From positions 62,001-126,000 of the forward strand of contig NZ_JAHCAQ010000006.1 of assembly GCF_019634845.1 (NCBI RefSeq): 64,000 bases of DNA, read 5' to 3'. The DNA comes from Dokdonella sp. (GTDB lineage Bacteria > Pseudomonadota > Gammaproteobacteria > Xanthomonadales > Rhodanobacteraceae). Position numbers and translations under genes: made by a program. This document shows positions 9,315 to 17,732 of the stretch, one piece after another (position 1 is the stretch's first letter; the number at the start of each line of letters is the position of its first letter). Under the pieces are notes generated by a model. That model saw nothing but the letters and a program-made list of their open reading frames with translations, was not told the origin of the DNA and ran no database searches.

Positions 9315-10520
9315 ATGGCACGCGCGATCTGGCTCGTTCTTGATTCACTCGGCATCGGCGGCGCGCCCGATGCCGCCAGCTATGGCGATGCCGGCGCCGA
9401 CACCTTCGGCCACATCGCCGCCGCCTGCGCCGCCGCCGCGCGTGGGCCGCTGCGGTTGCCCAACCTGACCCGGCTCGGCCTGCCGCACGCGCATGCGCTC
9501 GCCAGTGGCCAGGTCGCGGCCGGTCTGGCACCGCTGCCCGCAGCGCAGGGGCAATGGGGCTGCATGATCGAACGTGCCTGCGGCAAGGACACGCCTTCGG
9601 GGCATTGGGAAAGCGCCGGCGTGGTGCTGCAGCAGCCGTTCGGCCTGTTCGCGGCACCCGAGCAGAGCTTTCCGCCCGAGCTGCTCGCCGCCCTCATCGA
9701 GCAGGCGCGCCTGCCCGGCGTGCTCGGCAACTGCCATGCCTCGGGCACCGAGATCATCGCGCGCCTGGGTGCCGAGCACATCGCCAGCGGCAAGCCGATC
9801 GTCTACACCTCGGCCGACTCGGTGTTCCAGGTCGCCGCGCACGAGCAACACTTCGGGCTCGAGCGGCTGTACGAGGTCTGCCATCTCGCGCGCGAACTGC
9901 TGGCACCGTGGAACATCGGGCGCGTGATCGCGCGGCCGTTCATCGGCGAGCCGGAGACCGGGTTCACGCGCACCGGCAACCGCCACGACTATGCACTGGC
10001 ACCGCCGGGGCAGACCCTGCTCGATGCGGTCTGCGCCGCCGGTGGCGAGGTGTTTGCGGTCGGCAAGATCAGCGACATCTTCGCCGCGCGCGGGGTCAGC
10101 CACAGCCTGCTCGCGAGCGGGCACGACGCGCTGTTCGACGCCACGCTGCAGGCGCTCGCACGCGCCGAGTCCGGCGCGCTGGTGGCGACCAACTTCGTCG
10201 ACTTCGACAGCGTCTACGGCCACCGCCGCGACGTGCCCGGCTATGCGGCCGCGCTCGAGGCCTTCGATGCGCGCCTGCCTGAATTGATGGCCGCGATGCG
10301 CGCAGGCGACATCGTCGTGCTCAGCGCCGATCATGGCTGCGATCCGACCTGGCCCGGCAGCGACCACACGCGCGAGTGCGTCCCGCTGCTGGCGTGGGGG
10401 CCCGACCTGGCGCCGCGTGCGCTTGGTCGTCGCGGCAGCTTTGCCGATCTGGGCCAGGGCCTGGCCAGCCACCTGCGCCTGCCGCCGCTCGCGGCCGGCG
10501 TTTCCTTCCTCGAGGACTGA
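9315..10520 (+). CDS. deoB: Phosphopentomutase
   Basis: This 401-residue protein is close to the E. coli DeoB length (407). It interconverts ribose or deoxyribose 1- and 5-phosphate in nucleoside salvage. Alkaline-phosphatase-superfamily metal sites are visible: LVLDSLGIGGAPDA at the N-terminus, the catalytic-threonine region GKDTPSGHWE, and the C-terminal DIVVLSADHGCDPTWPGSDHTRE. The substrate loop GNCHASGTEII is also present. It is followed 4 bases later by the purine nucleoside phosphorylase gene, so ribose 1-phosphate made by that enzyme feeds directly into this one. Confidence 0.96.
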   Translation: MARAIWLVLDSLGIGGAPDAASYGDAGADTFGHIAAACAAAARGPLRLPNLTRLGLPHAHALASGQVAAGLAPLPAAQGQWGCMIERACGKDTPSGHWESAGVVLQQPFGLFAAPEQSFPPELLAALIEQARLPGVLGNCHASGTEIIARLGAEHIASGKPIVYTSADSVFQVAAHEQHFGLERLYEVCHLARELLAPWNIGRVIARPFIGEPETGFTRTGNRHDYALAPPGQTLLDAVCAAGGEVFAVGKISDIFAARGVSHSLLASGHDALFDATLQALARAESGALVATNFVDFDSVYGHRRDVPGYAAALEAFDARLPELMAAMRAGDIVVLSADHGCDPTWPGSDHTRECVPLLAWGPDLAPRALGRRGSFADLGQGLASHLRLPPLAAGVSFLED

Positions 10521-10524
10521 TGCG

Positions 10525-11241
10525 ATGACGACACCCCACATCGATGCCGCCGTAGGCGACATCGCCGCCGATGTGCTGTTGCCGGGCGATCCGCTGCGCG
10601 CGCGCTTCCTCGCCCATCGCTTCCTCGACGCGCCGCGCGAGATCAACACGCGCCGCAACATGCTCGGCTACACCGGCCACTGGCAGGGGCGGGCCGTCAC
10701 GATCATGGGCGGTGGCATGGGCATCCCGTCAACGGCGATCTACGTCACCGAGCTCGTGCGCGTGTACGGCGTGCGCCGCATCATCCGGGTCGGCACCTGT
10801 GGCGGACTCGGCGACGTCGCGCTCGGCGACGTGCTGCTGGCGCAGTCGGCCAGCACCGACTCGCGCTTCAACCGCCTGCAGTTCGGTGGTCACGATCTGG
10901 CGCCCTGCGCCGACTTCGCGCTGCTGCGCGCCGCGGTCGATGCCGCCGCGGCGCAGCAGGTGCCGGCGCGCGTGGCGCACGTGTTCAGTACCGACAGCTT
11001 CTACGATGGCGATCCGCAATTGCTGGCGCATCTGCAACGCCACCACATCAGTGGCATCGAGATGGAGGCGGCCGGGCTGTATGGCCTGGCCCTGCGTGAG
11101 CGGTTCCAGGCCTTGGCCATCCTCGCCGTCAGCGACCATCTGCAGAACGACGTCCACATGCCGGCGGCCGAGCGCGAGCAGGGTCTGGCACGCATCGCCG
11201 GCATCGCTTTGGCTTGCGTGGCCGCAGCGGACCCACGCTGA
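10525..11241 (+). CDS. deoD: Purine nucleoside phosphorylase, DeoD type
   Basis: This 238-residue protein matches the hexameric DeoD class (239 residues in E. coli) that splits purine nucleosides with phosphate. Visible motifs are LLPGDPLRARFLA, the phosphate-site MGGGMGIPSTAIY, IIRVGTCGGL, and the ribose/base site GIEMEAAGLYGLA. The normally conserved Asp appears in AVSDHLQND. ATG 10525 lies four bases after the deoB stop codon. The pair forms a two-gene salvage operon without deoA or deoC in this window. Confidence 0.95.
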   Translation: MTTPHIDAAVGDIAADVLLPGDPLRARFLAHRFLDAPREINTRRNMLGYTGHWQGRAVTIMGGGMGIPSTAIYVTELVRVYGVRRIIRVGTCGGLGDVALGDVLLAQSASTDSRFNRLQFGGHDLAPCADFALLRAAVDAAAAQQVPARVAHVFSTDSFYDGDPQLLAHLQRHHISGIEMEAAGLYGLALRERFQALAILAVSDHLQNDVHMPAAEREQGLARIAGIALACVAAADPR

Positions 11242-11336
11242 AGCGGTCGCCGCGCCGCGCCGGCGCGGCCTGCGTGGTTTGCAGGCGTTGGGCACATGCG
11301 CGAGGATCGGTTTTCCGCAGACCGAAGGATGCCGCC

Positions 11337-11570
11337 ATGGCCGATACCTGGTTGACCAGCCTCAAGACCGCAACACCGCAGGATGGCTTCGAACTGGCCA
11401 TCAAACTTTCACGCATGGGCGTCAAGTACACCCAGCCTTCGGCCGAGGCCCGCGATCGCCTGCGCCCGCAATACGCCGAGGACGCCAACGCGCTGATCGC
11501 CTCGTCGCAGGTGGTCGCGATCAACTTCCAGACCATCGCCGCGGCCAACAACTATTGGCGCGGAGCCTGA
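11337..11570 (+). CDS. Hexameric tyrosine-coordinated heme protein (HTHP)
   Basis: This 77-residue protein closely follows the small HTHP family known from Silicibacter. It shares a start of the type DTWLTSLKTATPQDGFELA, then KLSR..VK.TQP, then a DANALIA segment, and ends with the block NFQTIAAANNYW. The family forms a ring-shaped hexamer with one heme per chain bound by a tyrosine; Y46, just before AEDANALI, corresponds to that ligand. Peroxidase and weak catalase activity are known for the family. An AGGA ribosome site precedes ATG 11337. Two genes possibly linked to nitrogen-oxide or redox metabolism follow after 242 bases. Confidence 0.9.
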   Translation: MADTWLTSLKTATPQDGFELAIKLSRMGVKYTQPSAEARDRLRPQYAEDANALIASSQVVAINFQTIAAANNYWRGA

Positions 11571-11812
11571 CAGCCTCGCAGGCGCCGGCGTCGCGGCCGC
11601 GTGTTCGCGCCTGCGCAAGGTTCGATCAGGCGCTGCCCACGGCGGCGGTGGAGCGCCAGTTTCCACCGCGGGTGGCGACCGGCGCCGGGGTGCGGGCGCG
11701 CGATGAGGCTGTCGCCGCCGCAGCCGCCGCGTGGCCGCTTGACGTGGGTCAGGGCGGGAGCGACATGGCGGCGTAGCATGACTCGGGTTTGTTGCAAATC
11801 GGAGTCATTTCC

Positions 11813-12079
11813 ATGTCGCTGCAGCTCGATCCCGAACCCAACGTCCACGTCTTCGACGCGCGCGGCATCGCGCGCCGCTTCCGCCATTCGGCGATCTTTG
11901 GCGCGCTCGGCGCGCTGCGCAACGGCGAGACGATGCGCTTCATCAACGATCACGACCCGATCCCGCTGCTGGGCCAGCTCAACCAGCGCTTCGGCGAATA
12001 CCTCAGCGTGACCTATCGTCAGCGCGACGCCGAGGGCGTGGTCATCGACTTCGGCATCGACGGCCTGCCGGACGAATAG
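11813..12079 (+). CDS. DUF2249 domain protein
   Basis: This 88-residue protein has the DUF2249 pattern: an acidic N-terminus, a segment LGALRNGETMRFINDHDPIP, then GEYLSVTYRQRD. The family is often encoded near denitrification, nitric-oxide or hemerythrin genes, but no biochemical function is established. ATG 11813 is supported by GGAG eight bases upstream; a TTG at 11789 is in frame. The next gene begins two bases after the stop codon, so the two are surely cotranscribed. Confidence 0.8.
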   Translation: MSLQLDPEPNVHVFDARGIARRFRHSAIFGALGALRNGETMRFINDHDPIPLLGQLNQRFGEYLSVTYRQRDAEGVVIDFGIDGLPDE

Positions 12080-12081
12080 GC

Positions 12082-12702
12082 ATGGCGCTGCAGGATTTCT
12101 TCGCCGAGGCGCCGCGCATCCGCGTCCACGATGCACTGGCGCAGTTCCTCGGTGCTGCCGACGACGGCATGATGGAGTACGGCTACGCCGACGCGGTGCG
12201 GCTGGCAGGGCATTCGTGCCCGACCGTGGCCGGCGCATTCCTGATGGCGCGTGCCGCGCTGCGCGCGCTGTATGCCGAGCAGGCGGCCGAGCGCGGTGCC
12301 ATCCGCGTCGACATGCGCGATGGTGAAGGCGACGGCACCACGGGCGTCATCGCACAGGTGTTCACGCTCGTCACCGGTGCCGCGGCCGGCAACGGCTTCC
12401 ATGGCATCGGCGGGCGTTTTGCACGCCAGGGCCTGTTGCGCTACGCGCAGCACGAGGTGCGCGGCATTGCGCGCTTCACCCGTGTCGACGACGGCCACGC
12501 GGTCGAGGTCTGGCTCGACGTGTCGGGCCTCGCGCCGGCGCCGCAGATGCGCGCGCTGATGGTGCGCGCGATGGCGGATGACGCCAGCGCCGCCGATCGG
12601 CATGCGTTCGGCGCGGTGTGGCAGGAGCGCGTGCGCCGCCTGTTGCTCGAGCACGCCGACGACCGCTCGGTCATCATCGTCGAACGTCTCGGCCCGCCGT
12701 AG
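12082..12702 (+). CDS. FmdE-like domain protein
   Basis: This 206-residue protein carries the N-terminal pattern of the formylmethanofuran dehydrogenase subunit E (FmdE) domain: GHSCPTVAGAFLMARAAL, a small and hydrophobic helix, then an acidic segment RVDMRDGEGDGTTGVIAQVF, and GNGFHGIGGRFARQ. FmdE-domain proteins outside methanogens are thought to bind metal or molybdopterin-related ligands, but their roles are mostly unknown. Here there is one clear Cys (CPT). It is tightly coupled to the DUF2249 gene. The proximity of HTHP suggests a redox or nitrogen-oxide setting, which is inference. Confidence 0.65.
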   Translation: MALQDFFAEAPRIRVHDALAQFLGAADDGMMEYGYADAVRLAGHSCPTVAGAFLMARAALRALYAEQAAERGAIRVDMRDGEGDGTTGVIAQVFTLVTGAAAGNGFHGIGGRFARQGLLRYAQHEVRGIARFTRVDDGHAVEVWLDVSGLAPAPQMRALMVRAMADDASAADRHAFGAVWQERVRRLLLEHADDRSVIIVERLGPP

Positions 12703-12771
12703 GCGCAATGGCCATCGCGGGCGGTTTTCCGCGACAATCGGCCCACCTGTTGCCCGCGGATCCCACCGCCC

Positions 12772-13686
12772 ATGCATGTCCTGCGCATCGCGCTGTTGCT
12801 GCTGCTGGTCATCGTGCCGAGCACGATCGTGCACATCGTGCCGCTGCTCGCGGTGACGCTGTTGAAGGCGCTGCTGCCGGTGGCGGCCTGGCGCCGGGCC
12901 TGCAACCCGCTGCTGACCGGTCTCGCCGAGAGCTGGGTCGGCGTCAACAATTTCCTGTTCGACCACTGCACGAACACGCGGCTGCGCGTGCAGGAGCAGG
13001 CATGCCTGCAGCGCGACGGCCACTATCTCGTGTTCGCCAACCACCAGAGCTGGGTCGACATTCTCGTCTTGCAGAAGGTGTTCAACCGCCGCATTCCGCT
13101 GCTGCGCTTCTTCCTCAAGCGGCAACTGTTCTGGGTGCCGCTGCTCGGGCTGGCGTGGTGGGCGCTCGACTTCCCGTTCATGGGTCGTTACACGGCGCGC
13201 CAGATCGCCCGCAATCCGGCCCTGGCGCGCCGCGACATCGAGGCCACGCGCCGCGCCTGCGACAAGTTCAGCGCGATCCCGGTCGCGATCATGAACTTCG
13301 TCGAGGGGACGCGCTTCACGCCGGCCAAGCATGCGGCGCAGAGTTCGCCGTACCGTCACCTGCTCAAGCCGAAGTCCGGCGGCGTCGCCTTCGTGCTCGG
13401 CGCCATGGGGCAGGGCCTGCATTCGATCCTCGACGTGACGATCGCCTATCCCGGCGGTGCGCCGAGCCTCGCTGACTTGCTCGGCAACCGCATCGGCGAG
13501 GTGTGCGTGGACGTGTTGCAGCGACCCATTCCACCCGAGCTGGTGCAGGGCGACTATCAGAACGACCGCGCGTTCCGGGTCAGGTTCCAGCACTGGATCA
13601 ACGAGGCGTGGAGCGACAAGGACGCCGCGATCGCGCGCATGTTGGCGGTGCCGCCGCAGGTTGCGGACCACGCGCCGACTGCGTGA
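12772..13686 (+). CDS. PlsC-family 1-acylglycerol-3-phosphate acyltransferase (YihG-like)
   Basis: This 304-residue membrane-associated acyltransferase has an N-terminal hydrophobic anchor (about residues 5-30). The family catalytic motif NHQSWVD (the NHxxxxD motif) sits near residue 91, and the substrate motif FVEGTRFT near 180. Length and the motif spacing fit the YihG group of lysophosphatidate acyltransferases, which act on the cytoplasmic face of the inner membrane. It is preceded and followed by unrelated genes at 70-110 base gaps, so it may be transcribed alone. Confidence 0.88.
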   Translation: MHVLRIALLLLLVIVPSTIVHIVPLLAVTLLKALLPVAAWRRACNPLLTGLAESWVGVNNFLFDHCTNTRLRVQEQACLQRDGHYLVFANHQSWVDILVLQKVFNRRIPLLRFFLKRQLFWVPLLGLAWWALDFPFMGRYTARQIARNPALARRDIEATRRACDKFSAIPVAIMNFVEGTRFTPAKHAAQSSPYRHLLKPKSGGVAFVLGAMGQGLHSILDVTIAYPGGAPSLADLLGNRIGEVCVDVLQRPIPPELVQGDYQNDRAFRVRFQHWINEAWSDKDAAIARMLAVPPQVADHAPTA

Positions 13687-13800
13687 AGCGCGCGTCGACC
13701 TTGGTCGTATGGCGCGGCCCCTGCCGCCTGTCCAACAGTCTCGCCATGGTCGCGCGTGCGCTCGGGCGTGCAGCGACGCACGAGTGGATGGAGCGGAACG

Positions 13801-14544
13801 ATGCGCATCGGACTGTTGGCCGACCTGCATGCCAATCGCGAGGCCACCGAGGCCTGTCTGCTGGCACTGGCCGACGCCGGGTGCACGCAGTTCGCGTTTC
13901 TCGGCGACCTCGTCGGCTACGGCGCCGACCCGGGCTGGGTGGTCGACTGCGTGCGCGAGCATGTCGCCGGTGGCGCGGTGGCGGTGCAGGGCAACCATGA
14001 CGCTGCCGTCGACGGCGATCTCGAGCCGGCGATGAACGAGCAGGCGCGCGTCGCGCTGCAGTGGACGCGTGATGCGCTCGACGCCGACCAGCGCAGGTTC
14101 CTGCGCGAGCTGCCGCTGCAGGTGGTGGAGGAGGATCGCCTGTACGCGCATGCCAACGCGTTCGCGCCGGGACGCTGGGCCTATGTGTACAACCCGCTGG
14201 CGGCCGGGCAGAGCCTCAAGGCCACCCCGCAGTGGCTGACGCTGCTCGGCCATGTGCACGACCAGGCCGTCTACTACACCGGCGCCACTGCGCAGGCGAT
14301 CCATTTCCAGCCGGTGCCCGGCGCCACCTTGCCGCTGCTGCCGAGCCGACGCTGGCTCGCCATCGTCGGCAGTTGTGGCCAGCCGCGCGATGGCAATCCG
14401 GCGGCCGCCTGCGCCTGGCTCGACACCCAACGGCGTCAGCTCGGCTTCCTGCGCGTGCCCTATGACCACGAGCGCGCCGCGCAAAAGGTCATCGCGGCAG
14501 GTTTGCCCGCGGTTCTGGCGCAGCGGCTGCTCAGCGGGAGATAG
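13801..14544 (+). CDS. Calcineurin-like metallophosphoesterase
   Basis: This 247-residue protein has the two-metal phosphoesterase motifs in order: GLLADLHANREA (D8, H10), FLGDLVGYG, VQGNHD, and LLGHVH near residue 156. ATG 13801 has GGAGCGGAA upstream and gives the standard MRIGLLADLHAN start. The family includes protein phosphatases and cyclic-nucleotide phosphodiesterases. Its stop codon is two bases before the start of a Ser/Thr kinase-UspA gene, and PPP-type phosphatases are frequently coupled to such kinases. It may therefore reverse the kinase's phosphorylations, which is inference. Confidence 0.88.
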   Translation: MRIGLLADLHANREATEACLLALADAGCTQFAFLGDLVGYGADPGWVVDCVREHVAGGAVAVQGNHDAAVDGDLEPAMNEQARVALQWTRDALDADQRRFLRELPLQVVEEDRLYAHANAFAPGRWAYVYNPLAAGQSLKATPQWLTLLGHVHDQAVYYTGATAQAIHFQPVPGATLPLLPSRRWLAIVGSCGQPRDGNPAAACAWLDTQRRQLGFLRVPYDHERAAQKVIAAGLPAVLAQRLLSGR

Positions 14545-14546
14545 CG

Positions 14547-15974
14547 ATGCCGGTGCGGCTCGAAGCGGGCATGGTGCTGGGCGGCTTCACGCTGATCGAG
14601 GCGCTGCACGAAGGCGGCATGGCGACGCTGTGGCGCGTGAGCCATCCCGCCCACGCCCAGCCACTGCTGATGAAGCTGCCGCGCATCGCCTATGGCGAGA
14701 GCGTGAGCCAGGTGGTCGGCTTCGAGGTCGAGCGCATGCTGCTGCCGGTGCTCAGTGGGCCGCATGTGCCGCGTTTCATCGCCACCGGTGACGAGGATGA
14801 CCAACCGTGGCTGGTGATGGAGCAGGTCAGCGGCCACACCCTGCGGCCGCTGCTCGACGACGCGCCGCTCGCGCCCGCGCAGGTGGCGCGACTGGGCGCG
14901 CTGGCCGCGATTGCGCTCGACGACCTGCATCGCCAGCAGGTCGTGCATCTGGACATCAAGCCGAGCAACCTGCTGCTGCATCGGAGCGGCGCCGGCCAGC
15001 AACGCATCGTGCTCATCGACTTCGGCTTGTCACGCCATGCGCAGTTGCCGGACCTGCTCGCCGAACAGTTCCACATTCCGATGGGCACGGCGCCATACAT
15101 CGCGCCCGAGCAGGTGCTCGGCCTGCGCAGTGACCCGCGCAGCGACCTGTTCGCGCTCGGCGTGACGCTGTACCACCTCGCCACGGCGCAGCGTCCATTC
15201 GGCTTTCCGGGCAGTGAACGCGGCTTGCGGCGACGGCTCTACCAGGACCCGCTGCCCCCGCGCAGCCTCGTGCCGGCGATTCCACGCTGGTTGCAGGAGA
15301 CGATCCTGCGCTGTCTGGAGGTCGATCCCGAGCAGCGCCATCCCAATGCGGCGCAACTGGCCTTCGATTTGCAGCATCCCGAGCAGATCAGCCTGACCGA
15401 GCGCGCGCAGCGGACGCAGCGCGCGGGCCGCCTCGAGCGTACGCGGCGCTGGTGGCGGTCGCTCGGCATGGAGGCCGACCGTCTCGGTGCCGGTGCCGCC
15501 AGTGCCGCGCGGGCACCGCTGATCATGGCCGCGCTCGACCTCAAGCAGCCCGACCCCGAGCTCGACGTCGCGCTGCGCGACACCGTGCAGCGCCTCGTCG
15601 CGACCGCGCCCGGCGCCCGGCTGGCCTGCGTGACGGTGCTGCGCACTGCGCGGGTCGGACTCGACAGCAATATCGATGCGGAAGGGCGCAATCGCCACGT
15701 CAAGCGTCTGGTCGGCCTGCGCGACTGGGCACGCACGCTCGACCTGCCCGGCAATCGCATCACGTTCCATGTGCTCGAATCGCCCGACATTGCCGATGCG
15801 CTGATCGAATACGCACGCAGCAATGCGATCGACCACCTCATCATGGGGGCGCGCGGCGTCACCGGCGTGCGCCGTCTGCTTGGCAGCGTCTCGGCTCGTG
15901 TGGTGGCCGAGGCCGGCTGCACCACCACCGTGGTGCGCGCGCGTGGCATCGACGCGGCGAGCGACCAGGCCTGA
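14547..15974 (+). CDS. Ser/Thr protein kinase fused to a universal stress protein (UspA) domain
   Basis: This 475-residue protein has an N-terminal Hanks-type kinase domain (about 10-280) and a C-terminal UspA domain (about 325-470). Kinase residues visible: a glycine loop LHEGGMATLW, K43, a helix-C glutamate near 60, the catalytic loop HLDIKPSN (D136, N141; the usual R is L), IDFG (D158) and GTAPYIAPEQ. The Usp part has the nucleotide-binding signature MGARGVTGVRRLLGS. No transmembrane segment is obvious, so it is probably cytosolic. It is coupled to the phosphoesterase gene upstream (gap 2 bases). The Usp domain could make kinase activity respond to ATP or stress, an inference. Confidence 0.92.
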   Translation: MPVRLEAGMVLGGFTLIEALHEGGMATLWRVSHPAHAQPLLMKLPRIAYGESVSQVVGFEVERMLLPVLSGPHVPRFIATGDEDDQPWLVMEQVSGHTLRPLLDDAPLAPAQVARLGALAAIALDDLHRQQVVHLDIKPSNLLLHRSGAGQQRIVLIDFGLSRHAQLPDLLAEQFHIPMGTAPYIAPEQVLGLRSDPRSDLFALGVTLYHLATAQRPFGFPGSERGLRRRLYQDPLPPRSLVPAIPRWLQETILRCLEVDPEQRHPNAAQLAFDLQHPEQISLTERAQRTQRAGRLERTRRWWRSLGMEADRLGAGAASAARAPLIMAALDLKQPDPELDVALRDTVQRLVATAPGARLACVTVLRTARVGLDSNIDAEGRNRHVKRLVGLRDWARTLDLPGNRITFHVLESPDIADALIEYARSNAIDHLIMGARGVTGVRRLLGSVSARVVAEAGCTTTVVRARGIDAASDQA

Positions 15975-16025
15975 GCTCGCGCAGCGCAGCGCATCGCCTC
16001 GTGGCGGCGCCACTACCACACCTGC

Positions 16026-16057
16026 GGCGGCTGCGGATCGCGTGATCCGCAGCCGCC
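16026..16057. terminator. Perfect 14-bp inverted repeat between convergent genes
   Basis: The arms GGCGGCTGCGGATC (16026-16039) and GATCCGCAGCCGCC (16044-16057) are perfect complements around a 4-base loop, in the 91-base gap between the kinase-Usp gene and the small exported-protein gene. No T-run follows on either strand, so it is a bidirectional stop or mRNA-end protector rather than a classic intrinsic terminator. Confidence 0.55.
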
Positions 16058-16065
16058 CGACACCC

Positions 16066-16371
16066 TTACGGCCAGAAGTCGTTGAAGCCGTCGCGGAAGA
16101 TCGTGTCGCCGTAGCAGACCATGGGCGACACGCTGAGCGAGGCCGTCAGCGCGTGCGTCGTGCCGAGTTGGACGAGGCGTTCGGCATGCACCGGTTCGAG
16201 GCGCGCCTGCAGCGCGTAGCCACTGCCGTGCTGGGTCGCCGCACTCGGTGCGAGGCTCGCGCGCAGGTCGATGCGGCCGGCCTGCGCCGGCAGCACCGCC
16301 AGCGCAGTCGCCAGCGTAACGCCGGCGAGCGCCATGCGCAGGCGCGGGTCAGATGGGAATGGACGGTTCAT
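16066..16371 (-). CDS. Small exported protein with C-terminal IFRDGF motif
   Basis: This 101-residue protein has a signal peptide (RMALAGVTLATALAVLPAQA) and a short mature region of about 65 residues with no recognised domain. Its C-terminus reads MVCYGDTIFRDGFNDFWP, sharing the IFxxxF element seen in two other exported proteins of this window. ATG 16371 is preceded by GGAG; a GTG at 16380 would overlap the stop of the upstream S74-domain gene. The 5-base gap to that gene shows they form one operon, so this could be a partner of the S74 protein. Confidence 0.65.
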   Translation of the reverse strand: MNRPFPSDPRLRMALAGVTLATALAVLPAQAGRIDLRASLAPSAATQHGSGYALQARLEPVHAERLVQLGTTHALTASLSVSPMVCYGDTIFRDGFNDFWP

Positions 16372-16376
16372 GGCGC

Positions 16377-17732
16377 TCACTCCGCTCGATTCGACAGTGC
16401 CTCGACCTTCGCTGCCAGTGCATCCAGGCGCTGCCGCAACTCGGCATTCTCGGCTTCGAGCTTTTGATTGAGGCCCTGGATTGCCGCGAGCGCGACACCG
16501 TTGGCATCCACGGTCGAGATGTGCTGGGCATCGTTGCCCAGGCCGAATGCGCCCGCGAAGTCCTCGGCGACCGGACCCATGTGGCGACCTTCGCTTTCGC
16601 CGCCAAGGTAGGACCAGGTTTGCAGCGGCATCGCCACGAGCCTTGCCAGCACCTGTGTGGTGTCGACATCGCTGAAGCCCTGCTTGAAGAAGCGGCTCGA
16701 CGCATTGGTCCAGGTGCCGCCGGGGGTCAGGTAGGCGCCATTGCCGTTGCTCGAATTGTTGCCGACGACGAACGGCTTGGCGGCGGTTGGAATCACACCA
16801 TTGAATCCGACGGCCTGGGCGTTGGCGCTGACGAACATCGCGATGCCGCCTCCGCTCGTGGCGGCCTTGCTGATGGTGAAGGCCTCGATGAAGTTGCCGA
16901 GATCCCAGCTCTTGTCGCTCGCGTACTTGAGGCTCAGGTTGACTGCGCTGGATCCAGCGACTGGCGCGATCGTCACGGTCTTGTTGAGTGCGCCGCCGCT
17001 GTTGTTGGTGGCGGTATTGATGCCGACGCCACCCTTGGCACCGATGATGAACTGGTCCGTGGCGGTATCTTGATAGGTACCCGTGGAGGTGTAATCACCC
17101 CAGACGATGGAACCGTTATAGTTGGCCTTGCTGTTGAAGCCGCCAGCGATCGAGTAGTCGCCGGCCGCGCCATTGGATAAGGCGAGACTCACGGCGCGCA
17201 GGCCAGGCGCCGCAGCGTTGAGCCAGGGGGCCAGTTCCACGCTGCCGTTGCCGCGTGCGCGCAGGACGTTGTACGCGTTGCGTTTGATCCAGAATTCCTC
17301 CGTGTCGGCGACGCCCAGATAGCTGCCCGACGGGATGCCGGCATTGCCATCGAGCGTCCATGCGCCTGGACAGGCGCTGCCCATCGGCGCCACCGCACTG
17401 CGGCCGTCGAGCGCTTCCCAGCCGGCGTTGCCCGATTTGACCGCGACGGCCAGCCAGGTCTGCGCGGCGGTGGCGAGGCTCGCGCCGAAATCGACGGGAA
17501 CGCTGAAGCTGCCGTCCTTGACCGTCACGCCGTAGACGTCGATCGGGCCGGCCACGAGGTTGCCACCCTCGGCTGCCGAATACAGGGTCAGGCGCAGGTC
17601 ATAGGAGCCGTTGGCCGGCTCGCCGGCCGCGCTCAACGACCCGTGGTAGTTGAAGCTTTCGGCGCGTGCATCGGCGCCTGCAGCCGTTGCGATGGCAAGG
17701 GCTAGAACGATGGCCGTGGTGCTTGCTTTCAT
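16377..17732 (-). CDS. Exported tail-fibre-like protein with C-terminal S74 intramolecular chaperone domain
   Basis: This 451-residue protein starts with a signal peptide (MKASTTAIVLALAIATAAGA). The middle is Gly/Asn/Thr/Ala-rich repetitive beta sequence (for example SIAGGFNSKANYNGSIVWGD), like trimeric fibre proteins. The last 110 residues form a peptidase S74/endosialidase-chaperone domain: the region ASSRFFKQGFSDVD with the Ser and Lys used for self-cleavage, then LQTWSYLGGESEGRHMGPVAEDFAGAFG, and a closing coiled coil (LNQKLEAENAELRQRLDAL). This domain drives trimer folding and then cuts itself off. A surface or secreted fibre is likely. GGGGAGT precedes the ATG at 17732. Confidence 0.88.
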   Translation of the reverse strand: MKASTTAIVLALAIATAAGADARAESFNYHGSLSAAGEPANGSYDLRLTLYSAAEGGNLVAGPIDVYGVTVKDGSFSVPVDFGASLATAAQTWLAVAVKSGNAGWEALDGRSAVAPMGSACPGAWTLDGNAGIPSGSYLGVADTEEFWIKRNAYNVLRARGNGSVELAPWLNAAAPGLRAVSLALSNGAAGDYSIAGGFNSKANYNGSIVWGDYTSTGTYQDTATDQFIIGAKGGVGINTATNNSGGALNKTVTIAPVAGSSAVNLSLKYASDKSWDLGNFIEAFTISKAATSGGGIAMFVSANAQAVGFNGVIPTAAKPFVVGNNSSNGNGAYLTPGGTWTNASSRFFKQGFSDVDTTQVLARLVAMPLQTWSYLGGESEGRHMGPVAEDFAGAFGLGNDAQHISTVDANGVALAAIQGLNQKLEAENAELRQRLDALAAKVEALSNRAE

